Assembly: GCF_036417845.1 (NCBI RefSeq)
Contig: NC_089978.1
Coordinates: 86,360,007-86,424,006, forward strand
Length of the DNA: 64,000 nt
Direction of reading: 5' to 3'
Origin: Apteryx mantelli
Lineage: Eukaryota > Chordata > Aves > Apterygiformes > Apterygidae
The position numbers were made by a program, and so were the translations under genes. The notes beneath the pieces were generated by a model, which was given only the letters and a program-made list of their open reading frames with translations, had not been told where the DNA came from and ran no database searches. Below, piece by piece: positions 13,401 through 23,600 of the stretch. Position 1 is the stretch's first letter. Each line of letters begins with the position of its first letter.

Positions 13401-16400
13401 TGAAATTTAGGCCCTGAAGTTTGGAATGTAGAGCAGCAGTGTATTAATAAATCAGGCTTTCCCTCCACAAACAGGAAAAAAAAAAAGAAAGAAAAAAGAT
13501 GCCCCTTATGTCATGCTTGTGAGATACCATATAATTTAACTTTCAGTTGAAAAAATAGCTTTCAACTAGAAAAACACATAGACCAAAAAGTCAACTCTTG
13601 CAAAAGTTCAAGAAAAAAAAAACACAGAAAAAAGCACAACAACAGAATTTAATTGTGTGAATATCCTTTTAAGAATCATTTCTCCTTTTTGAGGATACCA
13701 CTATTATACAGAACCAGTGAACACTAGTGTCACTGCTCTTTCATTTCTGAGAAGGGCTAAGAGGCCTTTTCTCCCAGGGGAATGTAGGTGAATGGAAATA
13801 GCACAGGGAACGAAAATGTTTGACAGCTTCCAGACTTGTGACTTAACAAGCAGCCTTACAGAAAAGGGCAAAATCGTCCTCTTCTCTTCCAGGGAGAGAT
13901 CAAGAAACAGACTGTCTTCAACTGTGTCAGCTGCAGCTCAGGAAGATGTGAAGAATAAGTTTGAACTGAGGTTATACTGGCATTTGAAGCCTGTGCTGCC
14001 CCAGCCTCCCTGCTACTAACGCTTGAGCAAGCAAATTAAAGTGAGCTCCAGGCTCTCTTCTCAATAGCAGGCCAATATGACAACAGGGAGCTGCAAACTA
14101 CTTCTATCTCCTCTCTGCTCCCAAGGAAAAGTCCCAGAGAAGCAAGTATTGCATCCAGAGAATAAGCACATACTGGCTAACAGGAGCACTGGGGAGTGAG
14201 AATGGAAGGAGTTCAGCCTTTGACATCTTCTGCCCATTGGCATAAGCTAAAACTTGCTGGCTTTGGGATCATTATACCACAAGTGCAAGTTCATTGCACA
14301 AAAGGAATAAGGAGCCTTACTTTGAAAATGAATCCATAGCTTTTATAGTTCCAATCAGGAATATTTTTAAAGGCAGTATATTTTCAAAGGTAAGATTGCT
14401 TCTCTTTACTCATGCATAAAAAGAAATTTGTGGAAGAATGTTTGATCCCAAAAGCATTCTAGGTCGTCCCACAAAGTGAACTGAGAAATCTGAACTTTTG
14501 ACAATTTTTAAGCAGTGAAAAGTGATTTTTCTATAAAGATCCCTTTACAGGAAGAACATAGCTACAGTCCCAGGATACTGCAGGGAGTTGGACTGTGTTA
14601 ACTTAAAGTGAGTTTGTGTAATTTAATTTCCTGTGGCTTTCATGCAGCAGTGCCTCTTATATGTTGCAATTATTTTAAAGTTCTCATCTCTCACGAGAGA
14701 ATAAGGCAGACTCTGAACACTGCTCATGCAAGGATACTTCTAGATGAAATATAGATAAAAATCTGTATTTATTGACTCATGAACTCACCAAATCTGGAGA
14801 TAAGCCTAAGCCCCTCAATGCTCGAACACTGTTCTGTGTTGGTTTGGTCTTCTGTTCACCAGTGGCATTAGGCTGGAAAGACATATTTTGAAAGTTCAAA
14901 CAACTAATATCTATTAACAGAGCAGTTACAGATAGAAAGAGAAAAGTCATTACAAGTAATAATACATGCAGGAGGTAAGCATACATCTAAACAGAGCTGC
15001 AACATGCCAGAAACAGACACTGTTCAAACACTGTTATTGCATATATTAGAAAATCTGTGAAGAAACATACGGCCCTTATTCAAGTGAGGCTTGTTTTGGT
15101 TTTTTTTCAGATAAAAAATTTCAATATAATTGACTCAGATAGGAGAAGGAGAAAATTCCAAAAGTTGGACTTTGCTAATAAATGGAAAATGTCCAACACA
15201 GCACAAAGCCTTCAATGACTATCCTTGGAAATAATCAGATATAGTAAATAATTCTGTTCTCAAATACACAGAATCAATCCCACTGAAAATCAGCTGCAGT
15301 GGTTAATATTCTCTTTTTATCTATACAAAGTGCAATCATGTCATCACCACCAAACATCTGCTTACCAAAATCTTCCCAATGAATATTTATCTCTTAAAAT
15401 AATAACAAAACCTCTTTGTGAAGTAAAATTTAGAGTTAGAATGAAAAAAACACTTTCGGCCCTGTACAAGAAGTATATGCAACTTTCTAGATAAATTAAT
15501 ATTGATAAATTCTTCTTTTTTGTAACTTGGAACATGAAAACAGATTCTTGCATCAATAAAAAAAGTGCCAGGGCCTTTTTTAATTCCAGTAGGGCAGGGT
15601 TTTGTGTCTCTTAATCTCTAATCCCCTCCAACATCCCTTCTGAAGGGGACAAAGTAAACAAATATAAAATCCAATACAGAGTAAAAGTTAGCTAAAAATT
15701 AAAATATATTCAATTTTAATAATTTTAATAACTTACCTGTGGTACTAGACTAACATGGATATTACAGAAGTTATCTCTTTTTGCTTTGAACTGGAACTGT
15801 CTAAATGCCTCAATAAATGGCATTCCTTCAATGTCTCCAATAGTTCCACCCAGCTGAAAAAGAAAGCTTGGACCTGTCAGAGTGGCAGAAAGTGAAAACA
15901 AAACAAAGTCTACTTCTTACAGCTTCATCAATTTCTCTTATCTTTATCTAAAAAAAGGGGGGACAAAAGGGGGGCAACTGAAATTTGCTTTTGCAAGTTT
16001 ACTCTGCAAAGAGCCCAACTCTCATCTGTTCTGCATGTTTTGCTTCCTGTGGAGAACTTAAATGACTTTCCACGCTCATTACACTCTCTTAACACCAAAC
16101 ATATATATTCCGCACAGGAAGACATGTGGTGCTATTGAAAAATGCATGCTTTCAGATGATTTTCATTACCTTCAAAGTGGTGAACAAGTAACCATCATTT
16201 AGCTGATGTGAAGGCTTTTGTACAGAGAAGCTGTTTTTATTTTCCTGACTGCCAGATTAATAAACAGTTGGGGCCAACAAGATACAGACATCTAGCAACA
16301 TTATCATAGCTCTCCAACATCAGGAAATGCCATATGGACAATACGAAATATTTTTTCAAGTTTTAAAAACATTTAAACATTTATTACCAAACCAAAGGGG

Positions 16401-19400
16401 GATACAGACCAAGACTATGACGAACTTGATTTATAAAGACATGAATTAGATTTCTCTTAAAGACAGAAAGAGCTGTAATAGAGACACTAAACACTGAATA
16501 AAGTAATTGTCTCTTAAGTCTGTGGAGTGAACATATTTCAGAATATGGTCTTCCTGTGCCCCCATGTGGCTGCTGGCAGAAATGCATGTATGTGTTGACC
16601 CAGGACTGGAAAAGCTTCTGACAACTACATTTGTACTTGACAGACACATTCAATCTAACTCCTTCAGTATTTCACAATTGAAAGACAATTACATGTATCA
16701 GAAAGCCCCGAAAAAAGTATTTTTATGAGTCTTGAACCATACTGAAAAAAACCTTACACGGAAGAAACAGAAAATTAAGCTTTAAGTTAAAGGACTGACA
16801 ATCCCACCACTTGTTAATGTTCTTGTGCAACTTTTCTATTTATTGTTTTTCCACTTATTTTAAATGAAATGTTTGAGTTTTCTGCACACTTCATAAAAAG
16901 ATTTATAGCTATATAAATAAGTATATTTTAATCAAGGCAAAACCTGAGGTTAATACTTGATAGCAAGGCAGAATCACTTCCAAAATTATGTGCTAGAAAG
17001 CAAAAAGAAGTTATGGGCTTTCTATAAGAAATAACAAGCAATTCTCTGTGGCCTGGGTCACACAGTTTATCACACTAGCAACTACAGTGGTCACTTCTAG
17101 CATTAAAACCTACAACATATTCTTTTGCCAAATTCCCAGGTATCATGTTTTTCTGCATTTTCCACTAACGTTGTAATAGTAATACCTAGCACTTACTGGC
17201 TGCCTTTCTTCCAGTTGTCTGAAACACCTTACCAAGGATAGGTGAAACTCATTATTTCCATTGTGCAGAACACGAACCAGTTAAATGATTAACTAAGGTA
17301 CTTTAGGAGATCTTAAAAATAAAACCAGAAAGCCAAAAGTTAACTCATACAGTGCTTAAATATATTCCTGCAAATAGGACCATGAGCAACATAATGGAGC
17401 ATCTGAAGCCATATGGAAAGCTAAAATGTTATGGGTTATCCTACTGACTGTAGGAGATTTGGAGATACTACACAAGTTTTCTTAATACTATTAACAGAGT
17501 ACACGTAGCTTCAGTCCAATATCTTTGTCTTGTGGCAGGTACTTCACTTTACAATTACTGACTGCTTTATTTTTATAAATTAATAAACTCTTAAGCAATT
17601 CAGTTTCAGCAGTATTCTGGAAGGGATTTAGCCAGGTTAAGAGAAGCCGTAGAGCATGCCTATCACTCTCAGAACAAATCATAAAGAATATACAACATGT
17701 CTCTTCGTATTGCTGCTTCCCATAAAATTTCAGTCTGATTTACTTATGGCAAATAGCAAAAAGAAAGAAAGCTAGGTCTTTGTGTTCACTACAGATATAT
17801 ATGCTAAAAGGTTCCACACTTGCCTCAATTACACAAATCTGTGGTTCTTTTCTGTCATCATCCACAGGAACTTTTGCCTGATTCATTACCCATTCCTGAA
17901 CCGCATCAGTGATGTGTGGAACAACTGCAAGACAAAGCAAAACAAATAAGGGAAGCACTTCTTATTTTAGGCCCATATATCACTCTTCAAAGGAAAGGAG
18001 GAAAAATGAGCAGGAAGTGAAAAGGGAACTATCAGCCCCTATTTATATTCCGCCTTTCCCTGATTGCAGAAGCCCAGCATCACAAGAATAGGACCACATT
18101 TCCTGGGAAGGAGAGAAGGAGCAAGCCAATGCAGCAAGGAGCAGCTGCTCTAGCCAGAGCACTCTTTTGTGAAGACTGAACAGAGTAACAACCCACAGAA
18201 TTAAAAATATCACCTTGAACAGTTTTTCCCAGGTAATCACCATGTCTTTCTTTATTGATGACATGCTGATATATCTTCCCAGTGGTGATGTTGTTATCTT
18301 TATAGAGATTAATGTCCAAGAATCTCTCATAATTTCCCAAATCTAAGTCAACTTCTCCACCATCATTCAATACAAAAACTTCACCTGAAAAAAAGAAAGT
18401 GAAATCATTAAAAATAACATAAGATAGTTTACGAGGAAAATTTTAATAGACAGAAAAGCAATAAAATAATCAGAAATTAAGCAAACAGCAGGAGTACCAT
18501 GAATGTATCTTAAGACTGAAGAATTGATTTTAAAAGAGTGACACAGGGCAATACTTTGTATCATAAAGTACATGCTACAGCTAGCTCTGTGTCGCCACCG
18601 TGTGTGACTGAATATCTGATACAATTACTTTTTCAAAGAATGTCTATCCCTCAGTCACAAATGCTTTTGAAAAAGAACTTAAGTTAGATTGCCAAAATAT
18701 TTAAGTCACTTAAAAATATTTTACAGGTATTTCAACAGCATGCTACAATCCTTGATGGGAAGAAAACAATTTTCAGGTATGATAAATCAGCTACAAATAA
18801 CATATTAATTCATATGGCAGCCAAAAACTGTGCTTTTCTAAGCATGAATTATTATGTATTTTCAAAGTGCTTCATCATAAATTCTTGCTGTTTGGATCTA
18901 TTTTAATCATTAAGACTTAGATCTGGAGTAAAGTTATGATGAACATAAATACTTCCACAAATATGATCACTGCTTCTTGTTCAGTTGTTTCATCACATAT
19001 ATTTGGTCCACTATATCCATGGCCAGGGTTATTTCTGACCCTGAAAAATCTAGAGAGAATCTTCCACTGACTGCTGTGGAGTTTGCTTTGGGGTTCAGAT
19101 TTTTCTTAAACATCTAAGGAATGTCTAAACTCTGAATCTTGTCAACTTCTGAAGCAATTAAACTTACTGCCTCTACTCTAGTTTCTAAGGTAAGACTGGA
19201 AAGCTCTTCAGAAGAACCCTAAAGCATTTTGCCATGAGCCAATGAATCAACAGCTAGACAAGTTACAGGACTAATGCCCAAGAAAAAAAGAAAAAAAGCA
19301 GTAATTCCCCTGAAGGTTTACTCTGGCCTATGGAAATAAGTACTCCACCTAGATACAACACTCTGTTTCAATAAATAGTAAAAGAAAAAGCACATATAAC

Positions 19401-20656
19401 AGAGTGGATGACTTATGCCTAATACTGTGGAGCATTGAGCTCCTCCTCAGTACTCCTAAATTGCCATCTCAGTCAACAGAAGCAGAGCACAGCCAATATT
19501 TCTCATAAGCAGGCCCATGGAGCATAAAGGGGTTTTTTTAATAATAATCTTTTTAGAAATCTGGAAATCACTGAATTATTATCACTTGGCTCATATTTAC
19601 ACCAAAATGTTAATAAAAGAGGCTTGCCATTCAGTTAATTTGTACTTACTAGCTTGCTGGCCTGTGCTTTTTCACAAGTAATAAGAAAATTTTCTGCAAA
19701 TTGAGAGAAAAAAATGACAGGTGGGAATAAGATGCCACACTTGCCCTCTCTTCCCCTGTGTTTGAGCCAGGGTAGGAATACGTCCTGACAATCTCAAGTC
19801 ATTGCAGAAGTCTTACCACCAAAGGTAAAGGCAGAACTTCCCTAGTCAAGTGCCTAAGTTGCACCAGATGTGCTTCCAAAAGTTCATGACTACTGGATTA
19901 GTTAAATTTGGCTTTCTGAGAGAGGGCTGCTGCACTATGTTCTTCCTCCACTTTGGAAGCAAAGCAGTCTGTTTTCAGTTCTGCCACAGGGTTTCTTTTT
20001 TTTTTTTTTTTTTTTGCTAGCTTTTAATAGTGGAAGGTATGGATATATGGAGATTGGAAGCTCTGGAGATGGAAAAAAAATGGATGGACTTTTGGTAGAG
20101 GCAGCAAAGTTTCTATATAAAACCAACACATTTGTCTCCAGCTCCAAAAATTTTGGTAAATGCTATAAATAAGCGGATACAATTTGACAAATAAAAAGAA
20201 TTAGAAACACCTATTAGATGAAGGCATTCTGGAACTTTGAAAACAATTGTTTTTAATGAATGTACTAATAATATGCCAGAGAGCTAAAGTAATGTTCTCC
20301 ATTATAAATGAGAACCTTCTGGATGCGAGATTGTCTTGTAGCTCATTGGCAATTTTTTTCCAGTCAGGAATCCATGGGTAATAACCTGGAGAATGATACC
20401 AATCACATGTGCTTTGAAAATTCAGCTCCTAAAATTTTAAGATGATTTAGTCTTTCCCAAGAGTCTAAAATAATCTTTTATCTAACATACCATGTTCATA
20501 TGGTGAGAAGGTTCCAGCATCTATGTTTATATAAGGATCGATTTTGATTGCAGTGACACGTAGACCACATGATTTCAGTATGGTGCCAATGCTGCTTGCA
20601 ATGATCCCTTTTCCAATGCCTGAGATGACACCACCAGTAACCAGGATGTACTTCAT
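1350..20656 (-). CDS. CTPS2: CTP synthase 2, coding exons 1-10 (3' part outside window)
   Basis: CTP synthase makes CTP from UTP, ATP and glutamine in the cytosol and forms filaments in many organisms. Ten minus-strand coding exons join without a frame break: 20491-20656, 18214-18384, 17824-17924, 15737-15853, 14789-14872, 11324-11404, 8520-8671, 8127-8259, 2229-2317 and 1350-1444. They total 1,189 nt, or 396 codons plus one base, against about 586 residues in the family. The protein opens with [17 protein letters not shown] (the P-loop-like ATP site), then [28 protein letters not shown] and the [13 protein letters not shown] metal-site region. It enters the glutamine amidotransferase domain at [11 protein letters not shown]. 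The catalytic Cys (GVCLGMQ in the family) would be in the next exon and is not in the window. CTPS2 is preferred over CTPS1 because of synteny with SYAP1 and TXLNG. All introns are GT-AG except the one after 17824, which is GC-AG. Confidence 0.96.
1445..2228. other. CTPS2 intron, nothing notable
   Basis: AT-rich intron between coding exons 9 and 10. I see no coding segment or recognisable repeat in it. Confidence 0.6.
2229..2317 (-). CDS. CTPS2: CTPS2 coding exon 9 (residues 336-364)
   Basis: 89 nt with acceptor TTCTTAG and donor GTAAGT. It encodes [20 protein letters not shown] then QAWQKLCKA, with the last codon (GA) completed as Asp in the next exon. It matches the IDSIDLE...W..L..ADGILVPGG region of CTPS2. 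Codon phase and neighbours confirm it. Confidence 0.93.
2865..2935 (+). repeat. MIR-like tRNA-derived SINE relic
   Basis: An A-box-like stretch (ctaggtggttaagtacc) is followed about 35 bp later by a B-box-like ggtttgattcc at 2909-2919 and then tggctttgacaca. The order and wording resemble the head of a mammalian-wide interspersed repeat (TAGTGGTTAAG...GGTTCGAATCCCGGCTCTGCCAC). It does not fold as a tRNA gene: no matching acceptor stem is visible. It could instead be another tRNA-derived SINE head. Confidence 0.45.
3434..5092 (-). mobile_element. CR1 LINE remnant, 3' part (reverse transcriptase C-terminal half and 3' UTR)
   Basis: Read on the minus strand this is the 3' portion of a chicken-repeat-1 LINE. 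Translated blocks show the family wording. 4823-5017 has [19 protein letters not shown] and W.LEEVP. 4108-4320 has [20 protein letters not shown], with FEDD for the catalytic F(A/V)DD, then [20 protein letters not shown] and VLHLGWNNP. 3870-4085 has [16 protein letters not shown]. The 3' UTR follows (gagcaggttgct on the plus strand) and ends at about 3434-3455 with short repeats of the cagaat type, the usual CR1 3' terminus. Many frameshifts and stops break the ORF. It lies in the same orientation as CTPS2. Confidence 0.9.
5327..5527 (-). pseudogene. Tigger-like transposase, C-terminal remnant
   Basis: Reads [20 protein letters not shown], then [15 protein letters not shown] and a Pro/Ser-rich tail ending PSPKRL, which is the C-terminal tail of the Tigger1 transposase as I recall it. 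It is separated from the N-terminal remnant by a stop and frame change near 5530-5585. It is non-functional. Confidence 0.85.
5585..6102 (-). pseudogene. Tigger-like transposase, N-terminal part, frameshifted and truncated
   Basis: The original start is probably the ATG at 6102 (MASKCS...). A first open block, 5845-6036, reads [14 protein letters not shown] and [11 protein letters not shown]...NSLL. A one-base loss near 5855-5860 then shifts the frame. The second block, 5585-5860, reads [20 protein letters not shown] to [10 protein letters not shown]. There it jumps to [11 protein letters not shown] and stops. The jump skips the whole catalytic domain, which in the family carries the three Asp residues. 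The element cannot encode an active transposase. Confidence 0.88.
6527..6930 (-). mobile_element. CR1 LINE remnant, continuation 5' of the Tigger insertion
   Basis: The plus-strand text (cctcggccttttccacatct, then cattgagcagcaggcccaca and gttcatccatgccagcct) is the CR1 reverse transcriptase region just upstream of the block that ends at 5092. Removing 5093-6528 joins catggagta to cctcggcc, the continuous CR1 wording. So this and 3434-5092 were one insertion. The 5' limit, around catgggatcctgtcaagcaa (about 6,900-6,930), is approximate. Confidence 0.82.
8127..8259 (-). CDS. CTPS2: CTPS2 coding exon 8 (to residue 335)
   Basis: 133 nt with acceptor GTCAG and donor GTGAGG. It encodes [20 protein letters not shown] and then [33 protein letters not shown] is the conserved opening of the glutamine amidotransferase domain. 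Confidence 0.95.
8520..8671 (-). CDS. CTPS2: CTPS2 coding exon 7 (residues 241-290)
   Basis: 152 nt, entering in phase 0 and leaving in phase 2. The acceptor is TATTAG and the donor GTATTC, a weak but usable site. It encodes [20 protein letters not shown], a basic segment KYFKHRL, and ends KMADR. This is the linker between the synthetase and amidotransferase domains, and it is the least human-like coding exon here. Confidence 0.94.
8672..11323. other. CTPS2 intron, nothing notable
   Basis: Intron between coding exons 6 and 7. It holds an A-run at about 8980-8998. No coding segment or named repeat seen. Confidence 0.6.
11324..11404 (-). CDS. CTPS2: CTPS2 coding exon 6 (residues 214-240)
   Basis: 81 nt in phase 0 at both ends, with acceptor TGACAG and donor GTCAGT. 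It encodes [20 protein letters not shown] and ends CHVEPEQ, matching the end of the core synthetase fold. Confidence 0.95.
12194..12237. repeat. 22-bp tandem duplication
   Basis: Two adjacent copies of a 22-bp unit, aaatgcaactacttaacaca plus tt, differing by one C/T change. A simple local duplication. Confidence 0.9.
13255..13277. repeat. Short imperfect CA microsatellite
   Basis: A run of CA/CT dinucleotides (cactcacactcacacacaca) in a CTPS2 intron. Confidence 0.85.
14789..14872 (-). CDS. CTPS2: CTPS2 coding exon 5 (residues 186-213)
   Basis: 84 nt in phase 0 at both ends, with acceptor TTTCCAG and donor GTGAGT. It encodes [20 protein letters not shown] then [17 protein letters not shown] is a highly conserved UTP/CTP-binding segment. 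The first two residues (PN) differ from the LS I recall for human CTPS2. Confidence 0.95.
14873..15736. other. CTPS2 intron, nothing notable
   Basis: AT-rich intron between coding exons 4 and 5. No feature beyond the splice sites. Confidence 0.6.
15737..15853 (-). CDS. CTPS2: CTPS2 coding exon 4 (residues 147-185)
   Basis: 117 nt in phase 0 at both ends, with acceptor TTTTCAG and donor GTAAGT. It encodes [20 protein letters not shown] and ends [19 protein letters not shown] is a signature of CTP synthases at the metal/UTP site. Confidence 0.96.
15854..17823. other. CTPS2 intron with GC donor; MIR/L2-like relic
   Basis: GC-AG intron between coding exons 3 and 4. It contains a probable MIR/L2 relic at about 17170-17310. 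The rest shows no named feature. Confidence 0.6.
17170..17310 (-). repeat. MIR/L2-like ancient repeat relic
   Basis: The plus-strand text runs taatagtaatacctagcact, then cattatttccattgtgcaga and cagttaaatgattaactaag. This follows the reverse complement of the MIR/L2 tail and core (AATAATAGCTAACATTTATTG..., ATTATCCCCATTTTACAGATGAGGAAACTGAG..., GAGGTTAAGT). Divergence is high, so family assignment is tentative. Confidence 0.4.
17824..17924 (-). CDS. CTPS2: CTPS2 coding exon 3 (to residue 146), GC donor
   Basis: The acceptor is TTGCAG. The exon encodes [18 protein letters not shown] and ends with ICVIE. The donor dinucleotide is GC (GAG then GCAAGT) at 17823-17822, the standard context of GC-AG introns. 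The next exon begins [10 protein letters not shown], so the junction falls directly after the Glu of the VIE/LGGT motif. No GT donor nearby keeps the frame and the family sequence. Confidence 0.94.
18214..18384 (-). CDS. CTPS2: CTPS2 coding exon 2 (residues 56-112)
   Basis: The acceptor is a T-rich tract ending in CAG and the donor is GTGATA. The exon encodes [16 protein letters not shown] and then [26 protein letters not shown]. The NDGGEVDLD stretch holds the conserved acidic residues of the synthetase site. It is 171 nt long and enters and leaves in phase 1. Confidence 0.95.
18385..20490. other. CTPS2 intron, nothing notable
   Basis: Intron between coding exons 1 and 2. It has a T-run at about 19996-20015. 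No coding segment or named repeat seen. Confidence 0.6.
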
Positions 20657-20696
20657 TGGAAAATCATCAGCAGCACACAGATCCTGAGCTGGAAAT
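20491..20696 (-). CDS. CTPS2: CTPS2 exon with start codon (residues 1-55)
   Basis: The ATG is at 20656-20654 on the minus strand and begins MKYILVTGG, the conserved N terminus of the family. The exon ends after EHG with a GTATGT donor at 20490-20489 in phase 1. It contains [10 protein letters not shown], the nucleotide-binding loop with Lys16, and IKIDPYIN, the substrate/ATP loop. The 5' boundary is uncertain. An AG at 20697-20698 follows a pyrimidine-rich stretch, and a second AG lies at 20684-20685, so the 5' UTR part of this exon is 27-40 nt. Confidence 0.93.
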
Positions 20697-23600
20697 CTAG
20701 AATGACAAAGACATGCCTGTGATGAATACCAGTTCAGCCCAGGGAAGAGCACAGGCCCAATATGCAAAGAATGAAAGCTGAAATGGCCTTCAGAGACAAA
20801 AAATAAAATCATCTCTCACCATTTTGAACTCCAGGAGCAGGATTCCTCTCTCCCAGCTTACATACCAATATCTAAGCTAAGCTCCTAAGTCCTCTCCGTA
20901 GTAAGTGGAGAACAGGTACCACTTTGATACACTGCCCCATGGAGATGCCAAAGATAGGCATTTCCAAAAGATGGTTCATCTGACCTATTTCTCTCCTGTG
21001 ACAGCAAAAGGCAGCTAACTTTTAGAAACACAAGTTAGGCAAGATGAATCTCACTCCTGATCCTTTCCAAGTTAAAGTAGTTAATCATTTCACATGTGTT
21101 CCAAGAACTTAGCTCAAAGATTTTTCATTGCCACATTAGCCAAAACACTCATGCTCTCTCCCCAGTAGCTTTCCCTTCAAAAAATAGTGACTATAGCTTA
21201 CTTGAAGATATAGACATGATAGTTAATGAATATTATGGTGCTAAAGCCTTGATCAGAAGAGATATAACATCATATTTCACAATGCTTTACAATAATACCA
21301 GCATATACTACAACAGGTATTCAGAAACTTTCTCTCTTGAAAATTTGGCTCTTCAAAAAAAGCCTGGATAATTAAAGCTAAAAAAAAAAAAAAAAAAGGG
21401 ACTCGCTGGTATGATTTAAATACAATACTGGGCACACCATAAAATTTAGGGGAAAAAATTGCTATGCCATCTTGCACTGACTACCTCTTATCTCTTCGGT
21501 TTAGCTTAAACCTTTAGTTAGTCATTTCATCTAGTCTTATCAATTTTTTCATAAAGTAAACTGTCAATGGTCTTTTGTTCTTATTATGTTTAGAAAAGAA
21601 TCACTAACATTTATTTGAAAATAGGCTGAAATTAGTGTTTACTTTCTTTTTTTGAACTTTGAGGTTTGAACAGAGATTATTCCAACCATTACAATCAATA
21701 CTGAAGTACATACATTACCCATGAAAGTCTACATTAACAAAAAAAAGACACATACTTTTCATGAAATGTTATTTAGTTTCATTTATGAAATGTATAATTC
21801 CACCAAAAGTAAATGTCTAATAAAATTCTTGCATTAAGGACCCACTTTCAAGTTCTTGGACAACTCTCTGCTTGTCTTGGAGGTAAGTACTCCTCACCTT
21901 TTTATTTATTAATTAATACTGTGCACAGAACAAACACTTTGAACTAACAAAAATTGTATTATACAGCAAATCTCAGGTAAAGAATGTACTGGCAAACACA
22001 GCTCTTTGCTTTGATTAGAAGTGCTATTATGGATTCAGGGGCAAATCCAATTCAGTCCAAATTTATTTCTTAAAAGGATAGCTAAGACACAATACACGGG
22101 CTTGGGCTCCAGTACATTTAGATTATTCTCCTTCCAGGACAGTAAAACTGACCATGAACCCAACATTTTCTATTCACCACAGTAAAAGGGCTTTAGGACT
22201 GCAAGTCCAAAACCTGAATATATCTACACTTGTAAAAAAGGTCTACAGAAAGGTTCTTTAGCTCCATGTTGTTTGTGGTACCTCTGCGTTTCACTCCTAA
22301 GCCTTTCAACTTCACCTCTAATTGACATAGCTTTATCACTGATACTTACTACTTTGAGACATTTTTTGCTTTAGAATTAAAGAAACCTTGTTTTCAGATA
22401 AATTTCTTTAAATTCCTGATTTTAAGAATAAATATTTTATTTGATTATTCTACTCACTATTTTACTAGATGACAGATGAAAAACATGGAAATTAAATAGT
22501 GATAATATCCTCAACAAGAAACAAACTAAACAGATTCACTCCTATTCACGATGTTGGAAAGGAGCAAATGAGTGACAGATTACCTTTAAAGATACATACC
22601 TATACTGGGAAAAGATCTTTCAAGTTACAAAATCATAGATGTCCAGACACAGAACAGTGAAAACAAAGCCATTTTTCAGTGTTTCCATTACAAGTGTTCA
22701 ACAAGTCATAAAAACAGCATAAAGTGAGTGTTATCAAATATACATAAGAAGTTAAACAACTTTGAAATTCTACCTTTTCTGATATACAGCTGCAAGCAAT
22801 GTGGACCTTCTCAGTGTTGCAGCATCCCAGACAAGCCTGAAAAGCAGAAACCAATGCACATCACTGTTTCTGCAAGTCCATAAGACAAATCACAGAAGAG
22901 AGACATCTTCAGAAAGGTTCCTATAGAAGACACAGTCATGGGTGCAAAACTCAAGTGTTAACTGCAAAACAATTACAGAAAACTGTTTTTAAAGTTTAAC
23001 AGGCCTCTTTATGATTAAAATATGTGTTCATACCATGAAATACAGCTATAAATGTATCAAGGTCTAGAGTTACATGGTAGATTAAGAAAATATTGTCTAG
23101 TAAAGTATTGTCTATCCCCCAAAAAACTAATTACAAATTATGCTTTGGAATATCATGTTGGTAGACTACAGTTTATAACACTACTGCTAGATGCCTAATA
23201 GTCAAAGATGACCAAAATACATGTTAAAAAAAACACTAATGGATTTTAGCTGAACTATTCTAACAATATATCTAACCCTATCATTAATGAGAACATAGTT
23301 GCTAGTAAAATGGTGGAGTTGAGCCTGCATGAGACAAAGAGCCTCTCCTTTATTTCCTCAAACAAAGGGTGTTCTCAATACAACATCTTAGTTAATTTTG
23401 CAAACTGGGGGTACGGAGCAGGCAAATTCACTCTGAAAAGCAACAAGGTCCTCCAAGAAAAATTCTATCCTACTCTTGTCTCTTCCTTCCTTCCCCCTTC
23501 TCTGGCCTGCTTTGCATGCCCTGAAAGTTCTCTCCTCCCTCACAGCCACACAAGTAATGGCATGTTCTCCGCTGGGAAGAGGGAGGAAGAAGTTAAACAT

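Larger units (their letters stand above)
11405..14788. other. CTPS2 intron with tandem duplication, CA repeat and GC-richer block
   Basis: Contains a 22-bp tandem duplication (12194-12237), a GC-richer block of unknown nature (12793-13140) and a CA microsatellite (13255-13277). The rest is ordinary AT-rich intron with several A-runs at 13.3-13.7 kb. Confidence 0.6.
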
